The translations under genes and the position numbers were made by a program. From contig JAJEKV010000144.1 in NCBI GenBank assembly GCA_021234155.1, forward strand, positions 62,001-126,000: a DNA stretch of 64,000 nt, in the 5' to 3' direction. Every line of letters begins with the position of its first letter. The first letter of the stretch is position 1. This document shows positions 19,531 to 31,564 of this stretch, piece by piece. Source of the DNA: Isoetes taiwanensis. Lineage: Eukaryota > Streptophyta > Lycopodiopsida > Isoetales > Isoetaceae. The notes under the pieces were generated by a model that made no database searches, was not told the DNA's origin, and saw only the letters and a list, made by a program, of their open reading frames with translations.

Positions 19531-20072
19531 ATATTAATGGCTTCAGAATGTGCGTATGGTTAAATCGTGTCAAAGATGTTGTTTCTCCATGTGTTATAAC
19601 AGGAAGGTTGCATCACATTGGCTATTGGTTGCTGCTCCATGTGTATTGGAGTCAAAGTTTTGAGTATAGGAATCTCTTGCACACTTTTAGTATACATGAC
19701 GTTTTTCACTTGGTTGAGAAGATACAGTAAAGCCAAAGCAAGACAAACAAGTAAAGTCAAAGCAACATAAACCAGGTAAAATTTATAGTCTTGCATTTTT
19801 GTAAATCATTTTTATATTATTGTATTGCCTTAGCTAATTCATGTTTCATTCCTTTCATGATTATCCATCTATTTCCATAAACTAATTTGACAAATCTACA
19901 TGCTTAGGTTAGAAAGAAATCTTTGTATCCAAAGAGCAGGCATAAGTTTTAGTCCAGAGAACCAAGTTTGATTATTCCCATCTGATATAGTAGATTTTTC
20001 TTATTTTTTATTTTTTTTGTTTAGCAGCGACATTCATTATTGCATTACAGGTAGATATCATTTGTGTTCTAG

Positions 20073-20418
20073 GATCAGAGTGGAATAATAACTGGAATAA
20101 TGACTGCAAGAATTGGATGGCTCCAGATGTATTCTTCACTTATTTTACCTTTCCTGCATATTCAACACTATATTCAACACTGCTACAACATATATGGGTT
20201 TTACTTTCAGGTCATTGAGCACAAGCCATGTGATAACAAGGCAGATATCTTCAGTTTTGGAATAGTGTTGTGGCAACTTTTAACTAGGCGGGTACTACTC
20301 TGAGCGCTTGCATGGGCTTTTTAGATACAAACCAGATTAACATGTGCCTCTTTTAATCTTTGCAGCGTTTGTATGATATGTTGAGTTCCTTAAAGCTGTT
20401 GTAACAGTTGTCCAAAAG
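20073..20418 (+). pseudogene. Raf-like protein kinase fragment with introns retained
   Basis: Three exon remnants can be read. 20073-20127 gives [12 protein letters not shown] followed, after a frame change, by WMAP (activation loop to APE region; the usual ETGTYR stretch is missing). 20211-20291 gives [25 protein letters not shown], close to the plant Raf-like/STY dual-specificity kinases (subdomain IX). 20366-20418 gives YDMLSSLK-type residues corresponding to 'PYEYLTPLQAAVGVVQK', with a missing base and a stop. The gaps end in good acceptors ('ttactttcag', 'atctttgcag'), so this is a DNA-level copy, not a retrocopy. ATP-binding and catalytic loops are absent. A Helitron helicase fragment and Helitron 3' ends lie 0.9-1.7 kb downstream, so transposon capture is possible. 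Confidence 0.8.
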
Positions 20419-21290
20419 GTACTTTCAATATAATGTAAGTGCACAAAACATCGAAAACTGATGTTCGTGTGTGGAACTACGTAAAAATAGCTTAGTAGCC
20501 ATGTTTGTAGTCTTCACGAGCTCTTGGTGGATACTGGAAAAAGTTTGTTGAGAATGACATTGCTGTTTATTTTTAGCAAAGTGGGTTGTTAGGTAATTCA
20601 GAGGCACAACATCCTTCATTTTGAGGGTAGCAAAAGGGGCATGCTACCTCAGAGGTTCAGTTGGTTACACATCTCTGAAAACCTGACCATTGGCCTTATA
20701 GAGACATCATGAATCATGAACCGCAAGACCACAATTGCCATACAAAAATGCATATATAAAATCCCATAAATGGAGAATATATCAATTGTTTCAATGAGCT
20801 TTCAATGACATTTTCAACGAGGTATTTTATTTTCACATTGTTTTTTTGTCAATCATTATCCATAATGCATCATTTGATTTTCTTATTGCAATTAAAGTTG
20901 GATGTAGCTTCTCACGGGTTTCTTAAACAGGATTTGTTTATAGCATGTTAAACAATGGATGCATTAAACTAACAGTGTTAGAATGCATAGTGCTAGAATG
21001 CATTATTATTTTAAGAAACATGACGTGAAATGCTTAGTCAGACATGCATATCAAGACATGAATTACACATGACATTATCAAGGCAAATGGAATAAAATGA
21101 GAAATATAGCCAAGGTTGTGTGTGGAATTTGGGACCATACAAGACAATTAATGAAACAAACGCATTTCTCAGCTTCTGAGGCATCATGCAGAATTTCTCA
21201 TATGAAATACAACAACAGTTTCATCATGTCACCAGACTAGATGTGCATCTCCCAATACAATAAGATGTATATTATCGAGAAGGTACGAGT
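20419..21290. other. Spacer without recognised gene
   Basis: AT-rich DNA with many short 'gacatgaat' and 'atgcat' words, and no ORF longer than 64 codons. If the Helitron interpretation is right, this may be Helitron interior. Confidence 0.35.
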
Positions 21291-21700
21291 GTGGATACTA
21301 TAAAAGGTAAGAATAACGGGAAAACATTGACAGCCTTTTCCGAGATGAATGCACCTGGAAATAGAGAGGCTACTCAATTGCTCTACTATGATTTTCCTAA
21401 AAAGTTTACCAATGATAAATCCAATAGAAAATGGCAGGTTGGATCCAACAACCAGAAGTTTCCCACTATTGGACGCATGTACTTTGTTAATCCTGAAGAA
21501 GGAGAGCCATACTATCTACGACTCCTATTGACTCGCGTGACAAGTGCAATTAGTCTTGAAATGTGCAACATACAAAAAAGCTTGCATTCGTCGTGGGTTG
21601 CTTCAAGTTGGCACAGAATGGCTCGAGCCTCTTCAAGAAGCAGCAGCATGGGGCATGCCATCACAATTGCGACACATGTTCGTGGCACACAAATAATGTT
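21291..21700 (+). pseudogene. Helitron Rep/helicase fragment
   Basis: The first ~85 codons encode a typical Helitron helicase segment: ATQLLYYDFPKKFT, KWQ, then IGRMYFVNPEEGEPYYLRLLL. At about 21580 the frame shifts and the expected continuation (RRGLLQVGTEWLEPLQEA, AAWGMPSQLRHMFV) is read in another frame. In a full Helitron the protein has an N-terminal HUH Rep nuclease and a C-terminal SF1 helicase for rolling-circle transposition; only a short stretch between the two is present, without HUH or Walker motifs. The nearest Helitron 3' terminus lies 117 bp downstream, which fits an internally deleted element. Confidence 0.85.
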
Positions 21701-21754
21701 CGTTCTTGCCAGTATTAACATGTGCTGTTGTCGAAAGTTGCACATGTAGACGTT

Positions 21755-21817
21755 AAAGGCCAAGTAAAAACACATGGTAGGACATTAGCCTGGCAACGCC
21801 GGGCACACATTTACTAG
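21755..21817 (+). mobile_element. Helitron 3' terminus 1 (hairpin plus CTAG)
   Basis: The hairpin GCCTGGC-AAC-GCCGGGC at 21788-21804 is followed 9 bp later by CTAG at 21814-21817, the standard Helitron 3' structure (GC-rich hairpin about 10 bp before CTRR). One G-T pair is present in the stem. The base after CTAG is A rather than the usual T of an AT target. It directly follows the helicase fragment on the same strand. Confidence 0.85.
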
Positions 21818-22030
21818 ACAACTTGCAAGACAACTTTATTTGCACTCAGCATAAATTGTGATGCACTCAGCGATGTGGCACCGTTAACCTGCAGACACAT
21901 ATCCGAGCTGCATTTTCTATCTGTCCTATTGGATCATATGTAGTTAACTATCAAAGTTTTATAGTCCTATCAGATTGTTTTAGCCTTTATTTATATATGT
22001 GCTCAGAAATGTTTTGAATTCCCTTTCTCT

Positions 22031-22093
22031 GAAGGCCGAGCAAAAATACATTTCAGGACATTAGCCCGGCAACGCCGGGCACACGTTTACTAA
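22031..22093 (+). mobile_element. Helitron 3' terminus 2 (hairpin plus CTAA)
   Basis: The perfect stem GCCCGGC-AAC-GCCGGGC at 22064-22080 is followed by CTAA at 22090-22093. The preceding ~30 bp ('aaggccgagcaaaaataca') match terminus 1 closely, so both belong to one family. The interval between the two (276 bp) may be a short non-autonomous Helitron or a 3'-end duplication. Confidence 0.85.
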
Positions 22094-22792
22094 AGTGAAC
22101 TTCGAACCGTCTGGACATTTTGGTGGAGTGGGCTATGTCATTTGTAAGTTAAAGATTTGGCTTTGCCTTCAAAGGAGATTTTTGCTTTTAAGGAATTGTA
22201 CAGGGAATAAGAAATGCTTGGATGATGTAGCAGATGAACCATTGGAAGATTGCAAAGGGTTTTTAGCAGAAGATGGAGCCATTTCACAAACCTTCATGAA
22301 TATTGCAGCAGAAGATAATCAGAAAGGTTGGTGTGCGGAAAACCAAGTAATTTTAGGGCATAATGTGTATATCAAAGGTGAAAGGGTATCTTGATGTTTT
22401 ATCATGGATAAAATCAGAATTTGGTGGTGATGGTCATGGTATCCTTGCTAGATGGTCATGGTGATTCTTACTCAGATTTCCACTGCTGCATCGACCATTT
22501 CTTAGCAATGTCACAGTCATGCAAGCTATCCCAAAAGCTTATATTCTGTATTTACAGAAATAGTTGATAGGTCTTATTTATGACTCAGGTTATTCTTAAC
22601 ACATATTGACTTATGTCTATGGTCTTTAGATGAGGTTGCTAGGGGCAAAAACTGGCAGGATGTGCCATCTTTCGATTTGTACAGAGGTATTAAATATGTG
22701 AGTGATGAACCTGAATTACAAAAGTAATATATAACCAATCTTGCAAGCATCAACCTATAGTGTGTTGCCCTGAAGTTGCAACAAATAGGTGT
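22094..22792. other. Spacer between Helitron ends, unrecognised 99-codon ORF
   Basis: A plus-strand ORF, 22095-22394, begins right after terminus 2 (CLDDVADEPLEDCKGFLAEDG). I do not recognise it; it could be captured host coding sequence. The rest is AT-rich without features. Confidence 0.3.
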
Positions 22793-22860
22793 TAAAAGGC
22801 CAAGTAAAAACATAAGCCAAAGATACTAGTTTCCAAGAACGCCGCACACGCTACTCAGTC
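22793..22860 (+). mobile_element. Degenerate Helitron 3' terminus 3
   Basis: 'aaaggccaagtaaaaacat' and 'aacgccgcacacgctactcag' resemble termini 1 and 2 in order, and the upstream 'gaagttgca' also matches terminus 1. The hairpin stem and CTRR are eroded. Confidence 0.5.
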
Positions 22861-25800
22861 TACTTACTTAAAATGTTTTTGCCATCATTCGCTCACGCCC
22901 ATGTCCTTATTTTTTCGGCATGAGTTTTGGCATAAAAGCGTGAGTTTTGGGGAAAAAAAAAATCGGCAACGTTTTTGTGTTTCAAGCCGTTTCTTTTTTT
23001 TCCTTAACCCTCCCTCTCTGAAACCAAACATCTGATTATTAGCTGCTCGCTGTGATGATTGGCTTTGAAGATGGTGGTTTGATTAAGGATTTGTTTAGGG
23101 TAGCAAGCACTAAAGCGACAGGAGCAACGAGCAAGCAAGCGGTTTCACTGGTCAGCATTTTGGCAGATTCAAAGTGAATGGATTTTGAGGTTGCATTTTT
23201 TCCTCCTCCGGCTCCATCCGTGGGCTTGAAGCTATGATTTTACTTACCTCTTTCATTTTTTTGCAACTGAAAAGCATTCGGCTAGGAGAAAAACGTTTAA
23301 GGTAAATTTTTTCTTCAGATGTATCTGTTTCTTCCGACATTTTTGTTGAGAGGTTTCATTTATCTAGAGAGGTATTTTTAGAGTAAGATTGAAGAGTAAG
23401 CAAGTTCGGCAAAAGGATATATTTGTTGTCCTTTCTTCCGGCCGCATTCCTTCAACGCCCATTTCTTCAAAGCCTTGCACTGCTCACAAATCCCAATTTC
23501 GTCTGTTGAAGAAACAAAACGAAGATCTTCATTGTTTGCTTCGGCCGCTAGCATGCATTATGTTTTGGACTTTTGAGGGTTCCTCGTCAGCATTTTGGCC
23601 AATTCTAGGGTATCTATTTATCTATATCTAATAATTGCTCAAAATGAGCAAGAGCTGCAGAATTTGTCATAGAAGAGTAATAGACTTATACATAGATTTT
23701 AAACTCTTTTAACTTCATGTGCAATGACTTTGCACAGCTCTTGTGTTTTTTGAACTTAGGACATTTGCTACTAAATTTTGTCCTCCCATCTATCTTCTCC
23801 AGTCAAGTGTGATGGAGTGACAGGATGGTTTCTTCATTAAGATTTAAAATTTAAATGCTAGGATATCAACATGCAGCTTATGAGAACACACACGAACTGA
23901 TTTTGCATCAAATGGTTTTATTGAGGTGGAAAGCTCCGTGGTGTATATATCTAAAGTCTTTGGATGTGAGTCAGTAATGCATTTCAGGCACCTCCAGATG
24001 TTTTTGGCAGCAACTGGACTTGTTTCTGATTGATAGTTCAAATTTTGGGGAGTGTTTCATTATAGGGAAAACTCTACAATCTGGGCTAATGACCCTAAAA
24101 ATTACCAAAAAGGCCTCCTGTCAACAAAATACCATGGGCATATGTCTCTAATGCCCTATTAGTTTTCAGTATTTTTTAGAAAGTCTTCAAGTTCATAATG
24201 CCCCTAAAGGCTTATGTAATTATGAAAAAACCTTTGTAACATATCACATGTCCAAAATAAACAATGTGTGCAATACAAGGTGCAACTATACTCTGCCATG
24301 TAGCTGATGGGATAATTACATTTTGAAGTCAGTAATCATTACTACTATTCATAAAATTGCACTTTTATCCACTTTTATTTAGCATACATGTCTATAGGGC
24401 AATTCCTAGGAAAAAATGAATAAGCAGATATGTTCATGTTTTTTCCTTGATGCTTGAGTGAACATTTTTTTTTTTAGAACATGCATGTATAGCACTTGCT
24501 AAGGTGACAATATTCGGCCGAGGTAGCCATCCATGTTTGACATGCTCTTGCACCTATATATATTGTTGTCTTGTGCTCTTCCAGCTGGAACTCCTGGGTG
24601 CTAAAGTCAATGAGGGTGTCAAGGTCTTCTTGCTGATATAAGAGAGCGAGGAGTTCGTCAATCTGATAGCCCACTCTAGAAGGTTCTTAATGCCGTACTA
24701 GGTCAGTTGCTACTCTTTAAATGAAGATTGGGCATAAGGTAATGATGGTATGCCCTACTGGTGTTGTTGCTAGGGTTATCTGTCATTCTTCTTTCATGTG
24801 TTGTGTCTCTCCCTCAGCTTCTTCCTCCTCATCTGATTTTTCTTCAACTGGATCTTTGATGTGTTTGAGAGACCTATTTGTTGTGTCTTGTTCTTTGGTC
24901 GCACTCGCTTCAAAAGACGCTCATCTACTCTGGAGTCTAAGGGTTGGGGGTGAAATGACTGAATAGATGACTCTCCTACTATTTTGATGGGCCTATAAGC
25001 AAGAAAGATGGCCAAGGCGGCATTAACAGAGAAGTGTCTAGCTTTGTCAAAGTTCATGATCACATAGTCTGGCATATGCTAGGCTTTGTTTTGCAAGGCC
25101 TTTATGATGTTTGACACATGCTCTAAGGTCTCGGCTCAGATATTGGCTTGGATCAAGATACAAAGTGTGGTTTGAACAATCCTAGACTTTAGCTTGTGAC
25201 ATGACTCATTCTTGATATTTGGTAATATGGAGTAGCAGACGATATGGCAGCTAACGAATTTATTTTGAACAAACATGGAAAACTTAGATCAACTTTCCCT
25301 CTTTGGTATGAGCAAAGGTGATATACAAGTGCTTAAATACTTGAGTTGTCTAAGTACTAGCTGACAATAACAAAACAAATGCCTAAGTGCTTCTAGGGGC
25401 AAGAGAATGGACTTGGAGATTGGAGAGGAATTGTAGAGAGTGAGGTAAAAAACCAATTTATGGGATAAAACACTATGTTTAGAGTTTTAGGATTGGAGGA
25501 ATTTGAGGTTGTTCGAGGTAATGTCTGACAAGTTTATGGTGGATTGAGTTATAAGGGACATGCAAGAGCTCCTATAATTGAAAAAGTGATCAAAACTTTG
25601 GGGGATTCTTACCATGCACCTATAGGTAGTTGTATGGGGTTTTCACAGTGGTTTAGGCGCATGGTGAGAGTCGTGGCTTGTTTGGAGGTCAAGACTAAGT
25701 TTATTGCTATAACTAATGTTGTAATCCAGCTTTACACATCGGAGTAAGCTCACCATGCTCGACTAGTTAGCAAAAAACGATAAATCGTGATCACAATTTG

Positions 25801-26130
25801 GGTGAGGACTCTTGCGGTGCGCCTGGCGGCAAGGTGAGCTTCCCACAAGTAGCTTGGGCGCATCCTGGACCTTTTCTCTCAGGGTTTAAAATATTTAAGC
25901 TAAAATAATACATAGTAATTTCATTATATATTATTTAAACCCTTCATGTCATAACTTTACATTATATCACTTTACAATACACCTTCAAAATTTTACATCT
26001 ATCTAACGATCAATCCAGTAACATTATTTACTTTGTAGGTATAATTGTGAATATGTTATCATCTACATGTATAAAATTATATCAATATATGGGTAAAAGA
26101 TATTATGAATACCTTCGCCCTCGAATCAAC
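22861..26130. other. Gene-poor spacer
   Basis: No recognised coding sequence. Minus-strand ORFs at 25075-24794 (93 aa) and 24674-24474 (66 aa) show no known domain. 'ggcgcatggtgagagtc' at about 25653 recurs at about 34434, and related words lie near 25800 and 34573, so a dispersed repeat is present in both places. The segment 22980-23640 is rich in T/C runs. Confidence 0.4.
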
Positions 26131-26272
26131 TGATCCCATCGATCCGAGCCATCGGATCGTCATTCTGGGAAGGGACGAGCGCCTATATTAGGCCATTTCC
26201 GTTTTCAGCCCTAAGTATCTTCTGGGCTTCTCACAAAGACTCTTCTTCTCCTCGCGGGCTTCCCTCTTCCAT
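26131..26272 (+). promoter_or_regulatory. Promoter-like repeat with CGATCCGA hairpin and TATA-like box (copy 1)
   Basis: The hairpin CGATCCGAGCCATCGGATCG is followed by 'cctatatta' and then a pyrimidine-rich start-like region ('gactcttcttctcctcgcgg'). The whole ~140 bp is repeated at 32949-33084, and its first 30 bases again on the minus strand at 46262-46231. Conservation of only this 5' segment across otherwise different sequences suggests it is the functional 5' end of a repeat family. Confidence 0.6.
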
Positions 26273-27787
26273 ACTCTTTTGCTTTCGTTGTTTACCTTCC
26301 CCGATCCTTTTCCAGCCTCTTCCCTAACGAGTTTATACCCATCGCTTATTTTTCGATTCCTCATTCACGCTTCCTCTATATGCTCCATGCTACTTGCGTG
26401 GATGCATGGGATTTGGCCTATGATACATGCTATTTGTGCAGATGCAGGTATGAGCTTGTCCATCTAGCCGGCCTCTGGGCAGTTGGCTTCTACACTGCGT
26501 TTTCATTTCACTCCTGCTACACTTGTTTCTAAGGATCTAAGAGTTGTTCAATTTTCGGGCCGGATCCGCTTTGTTTTGTTTTGTTTGTTATTTATCTGAA
26601 CAGATTTGCAGATTGGCCCATCTCGATTCAGGTGAGTCTTTCATATCGGACCCGGATTTGGAGCTCGATTTTTCCAGATGGTGTTGGAGCAACTTCAGGT
26701 CACAGAGCAGCGATGGCAGCGATTCTGGCGGCGATCTTTTCCGGTCTTTTCTTTTCCCCTTTTTCTGCAGGTCGGCCAGCCGCTATCATGACGCGCATGC
26801 GGCAGGAGAGGGCGATGGCAGCGCACGGCTCTGGCCGTTCTTCTTTTCCCGTTCCTTTCTGATTGCTTTTCTTCCCTTGGAGGAGGCTGCAGAGCACAGA
26901 GATAGGCACGCAAATTGTTTGCTCTTTTGTAGATTTGGCGGCTAATCGGCAGCATCAAACATGCGGCTCAGCTTTTCCATGTTTTCCCTGATTCGGCTAT
27001 TTCGTCTTTGGATTCTTGAATTTTTTGTGCATCCCTGGCTTATTCCGGTGGAGTGAGTGCAGGTGGATCCTCTCCTCGCGGAAGAAGTTGCATCTCGATT
27101 GCTACAAATGCACCACATTCAGAATCAAACCTCATGCTTGTTATGCTCATCTATCCTTATGTTACGGACATTTTTTGCATCAATTCTTGTTTTGGCCGAC
27201 TAACATGTTACTTCTGTTTAGGCTAGCAGGAGGCCTCAATATGAGAATCTATTCTGATTAACCATATTTGATGGAAGCGTCATGCTCACCTCCTGGCTTT
27301 TGTGTTTAAAAACAGCATTGATGCCTTAAATTTTTGTAGAATTTCCCACTTCTTTACTTGAAACCATTCTCTGGTAATGATCTTCTTTGCTTTCCTAGTT
27401 GTGGAATGTTCTCTACGCATGCAGATCAGTTACACATGACACTCCTGGTGGGCTTCCTGGTGGCTCTAATAACTTGTCCTGTTAGTTCTGCGTGGTAGCC
27501 CAACAGCCCATCCCAGTCAACGTAATATCATATATCTCCCTAGCTCAGATATCTACCACATCTTTTCCGCCTGCACATCATTCGATTCTTGGCGCTGCAA
27601 TGGTGCAACTCGAATTGTTGAACTTCCAAATTGCCTCGCGATTTTAACGGACCGTGGACTGGTATGTAATTAACTACACATGCCGCATGCCGGGCCGATC
27701 GTTATGCATCTTCCGGTCAGCTCTTCTACACCGCATTTTTGCATCGTGCACGCGTATTCTTTCTCCCAATTGTAAATTCGCCATAAA

Positions 27788-28046
27788 TCGATGTATTTGA
27801 GTCCAATTGTGTTGGTTGGGTTCGAAGTCATGGTGTCTGTCCATTAAATGTGTTCATTTGGCTTTGATCCGTAAGCGCGGGCCTTATTATCTTACGCACC
27901 GTGATTCGAGTCATGATGCTTTGTTGATTTAGCTTTGAATTGGTCATGTTCTATGTTTTTGCTACCTTGTGTTTCTTATCTGTTAGTTGTATCATACCAA
28001 GCTCAAGGGTGATATATTATTTGCCAGCTACATTCCATATTTTTGC
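27788..28046. repeat. Internal duplication a, copy 1
   Basis: Starts 'tcgatgtatttgagt' and includes 'tagctttgaattggtcatgt' and 'caagggtgatatatt'; it matches 29356-29606 in order with many small differences. Confidence 0.75.
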
Positions 28047-28189
28047 TAAGTATTTCTTTGGTTCATTTCCATTACGAGTTATCGTTTTTAGAGTGCGAGT
28101 TCTGTGGTATCAGTTCAATTCGATGAGTTCTAATTGTTTTTAATCGATTATTTATGGTCATTCTTTTCATAACTTTCGGCTATGACATC

Positions 28190-28350
28190 GACATCAACCT
28201 CGGCTATGATCTCAATCTTCACCATGCCACCCTACCCATGGTATTCTTTCCAGTCAAATTATTGTAATTTTGTGGGGCATTTTCTTCTGGTACGTCGATC
28301 TTACTTATTTGTTTGCATTTTTATTGTGTCCTTGGGTCGTCTACTATATG
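28190..28350. repeat. Internal duplication b, copy 1
   Basis: 'ggctatgatctcaatcttca' through 'gggcattttcttctgg' and 'cgatcttactta' matches 28705-28900 at an offset of about 525 bp; diverged. Confidence 0.6.
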
Positions 28351-28704
28351 TTAGGAGATTATTTGCGTGATCGTTTGAGCGTTATTGTCGTCGACTATTA
28401 TTGTGACACCGTTTGATCCAATATTATTGCGGGAGGAATAACATTTGTAGTTTTGAGAATTGTATTTGTAGTTTTGAGAATTGTGTTACATATATACGTC
28501 TTTTTCCATCTAAAGGCCTTATGTTTCTCATCTTTCTCATCTTCTAGTTATGCAACGAGCTCACGGGTGATGTTATACTTTTATTTTGGTCAGCATTTGC
28601 TCCATGTTCCTGTTAACTATTGCTTTGTTCCACTCCTTTTGTTTCTTATATGGGTGGTATTCGTTATTTTCATCCAGTCATTCAGCTTCCTTGCTCTCCT
28701 TATC

Positions 28705-28900
28705 ACTTTGGCTATGATTTTAATCTCCACCTTCACCCCACCTCAACATCGACTTCCACCTATTCCTTCCTGCCATTGTTATTATATTTTTTGTTTTTTG
28801 TCTAAATTCTTGTATTTTTTGGGCATTTTCCTTCTTGCTACATGTGGCACATTGATCTTACTTTGTTTATTGCATTTCCAATGTCATTGGGTGTCTACTG
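28705..28900. repeat. Internal duplication b, copy 2
   Basis: Counterpart of 28190-28350: 'ggctatgattttaatctcca', 'gggcattttccttcttg', 'ttgatcttacttt' and 'gggtgtctact' follow in the same order. Confidence 0.6.
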
Positions 28901-29355
28901 CACTTTTGAAGTTTCTTCATTGTAAACATCGCGGCTACACTGTTATTGCTGGATACATGCCATTGTCATTTGGACTCATAATGTTAGTTGGACTTGGTTT
29001 GTGTTCATATCGGGACGTGCTATGGCCTGTATCAGATGATCTCTATTGGCTTTTTTACATGTTGCATTGCATGTCTCTTTACATATTTGGCTAGATCTCC
29101 AGTTTCTTTCTAGACCCTATATTTCTGGATCTTGCGTTGGTAATTTTTGCATCTAGCCTCGAGATTGGATTCATCTTGTGTAGGCTTAAATCTTGGGGTG
29201 AATAATCGTCATACATCATTTGAGTTTAGGTACTTGATTTTATCGGTATATGGAGCATGTACATACTTATTCGCGCATTATTCGAATAGTCCGTCATGGG
29301 GACCATAGGCAAGTTTTTTCGCACTTTCTTTATATTTTCAATCAGGTTCCTATAT

Positions 29356-29606
29356 CGATGTATTTGAGTTTGATTGGGTTCGTGCCTTATTACCTTCTAC
29401 ACCATGGTGTTGTCCATTCAAGTTGTTGTTTTCGCTGTGATGCAAGGCGGGGCCTTATTATCATCTACATCAGGGTTGAGTCATGTTGTTTTGTTGCTTT
29501 AGCTTTGAATTGGTCATGTTCGACGTTCTTGCTAACTTATGTTTCTTATTTTTTCTTTGTATATTCCCAAGTTCAAGGGTGATATATTCTTTTCATTTTT
29601 GCACAA
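29356..29606. repeat. Internal duplication a, copy 2
   Basis: Direct copy of 27788-28046 at an offset of about 1570 bp, sharing 'gggccttattatc', 'gctttgaattggtcatgttc' and 'caagggtgatatatt' in the same order. It is diverged, so an old duplication. Confidence 0.75.
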
Positions 29607-30567
29607 CCTGTAGTTCAATCCATCGGCTCATATACATTCATTCATTATTCTTAGCGGTCATATGTCATCTTCACACTTGGGACATTCAATTTCTTTCTCT
29701 ATTATGAAGTTGCTAAGTCATTCTCTACATTTCATCCTTCTTGGCACCATGGCTCCGTTATTCATGCTTAAATCCACGGTTGTCTATATTCATTGGATCA
29801 TCTCATTTATCTGGCGTTTGTTCCTCTTTTCAACATATTTTCTCCATCGGTTACTATTTGTTTTATGCTCCCTATTTTACTTATCATGGCCTTTTCATAG
29901 CCTTTGGTTTTTGTAGTGGTTACATAGGTTATCTTATGCCCCCTTTGCATATACCCTCGGAGGGAATTACGAGTCACATTTACATTATATTTTCTATCAT
30001 TTGGGTGTCCCTTTTCTTTCTCCTATGCGGGGTTTTCGATTGTTATGTTTTTCTCATAATTGCATTAGAATATGAGGCATCTAGGGGGCTCTTGTTTTAG
30101 GGGGTGGTTTTTCCCTCCCATCTCTTTCGTATGTTACCTTTTCCAAGTTGATGGACCTCTAGTTTTGATATATGTGACATTATCCTTGGAATTTGAGGCT
30201 TTTTCATGGTTGTTTTCAGATTTTTCTTCTTTGCACTTGTGTTTTTATCGTGGATTTGATGCACCATACTATTTAAATGGGGCTATGCTCTCCTACTGCT
30301 TTTTCTCTTTGTTTATGTTCTCGCTCACTTTTTACCTCATTTCGCTCTTGTGGTCTTTTACTTGGGATGTTGTCTTGTTTTCATAATTCTAATACCGTAG
30401 CCTCCGCGTTTATTATCTTTTTTATTGCCTATAGATTTGTGGCCACCATCTTCCCGGGTTGCATTTGTCTTTTTACATTGATGCATTCCATTTCCATTAT
30501 GGGGTTAAAAGATGGCCTCAATTGCATGTTATTTCTCCGACATGTATCTCTTTTGTATGTTATTTTT

Positions 30568-30757
30568 TATATTGTGGTTCCCATGTGGTTATATGTGGCA
30601 TTCTTTTCTGTGTTTAGGATTTCCCCATGGTGGTTTGAGTTTTATCTTTTGCACCTGTGTTTGTATCTTATGTGTGATGCTCTACACTTGGCTCAGGTGG
30701 TATACATTATTCGGGTGGTATTATCTTCTACATTCTAGGTTTCCCATAGTTGTTGGT
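30568..30757. repeat. Internal duplication c, copy 1 (~190 bp)
   Basis: From 'attgtggttcccatgtggtt' to 'tttcccatagttgttggttt' this matches 30901-31092 with about 90% identity by eye, offset 333 bp. Confidence 0.9.
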
Positions 30758-30900
30758 TTTATTTTTTGCACTTGTGGTTTATCTTGTTTTGATGCACCGC
30801 GACTCTTCAAATGTTTGTCCTGGTTGTTCCTGTTGATTTTCTTGTTTATGTTCCGCCCGCATTTTACGGACAACTTCTCATCTCTTTTTGTGTTATTTTG

Positions 30901-31092
30901 TTATATTGTGGTTCCCATGTGGTTATATGTGGCATCCTTTTCTCGTGGTTTAGGATTTCCCCATGGTGGTTTGTGTTTTTTCTTTTGCACTTGTGTTTGT
31001 GTCTTATGTGTGATGCACTACACTTGGGTCAGGTGGTATACGTTATGCGGGTGGTATTATCTTCTACATTCTAGGTTTCCCATAGTTGTTGT
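30901..31092. repeat. Internal duplication c, copy 2 (~190 bp)
   Basis: Direct copy of 30568-30757; the better preserved of the internal duplications in this block. The 143-bp spacer between them is unrelated. Confidence 0.9.
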
Positions 31093-31462
31093 GGTTTATC
31101 TTGTTTTTCTTCCACCGGGCCGGGTGATGCTTTTTCCACCCCCGGTGATGCCGTCTCTTTTTCCCGAATCGCTTTTAATCGCCACCTCCTTTTGAGTGCT
31201 TGTCGCTTTGCGCTTTGCCGCTTTCGCCATTATGCACGCTCTTGTTCTCCTTAATCGCGTGGGTGCATTCTACATGTTCCATTTCTTCTCGCTTGGTCGT
31301 TGTCTCCTCTTCGCCCTCACCCCTGCCACGTGCTTCACGTGGCCCCTTCGACCCGAGTTTTTCATGGTGGCTGGGCTTATAGTTTATGCCGGTTCGTCTC
31401 ATTTTTATTGTTCATCCATTCGCTACGTTAGCCGTGAACCCACTCAACGCTTGGAGGTTTTT

Positions 31463-31564
<102 letters not shown>

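Noticed and set aside
22095-22394. 99-codon ORF after Helitron terminus 2 as a recognised captured gene
   Set aside because: No family could be identified, so it is kept only as an unrecognised ORF in the spacer entry.
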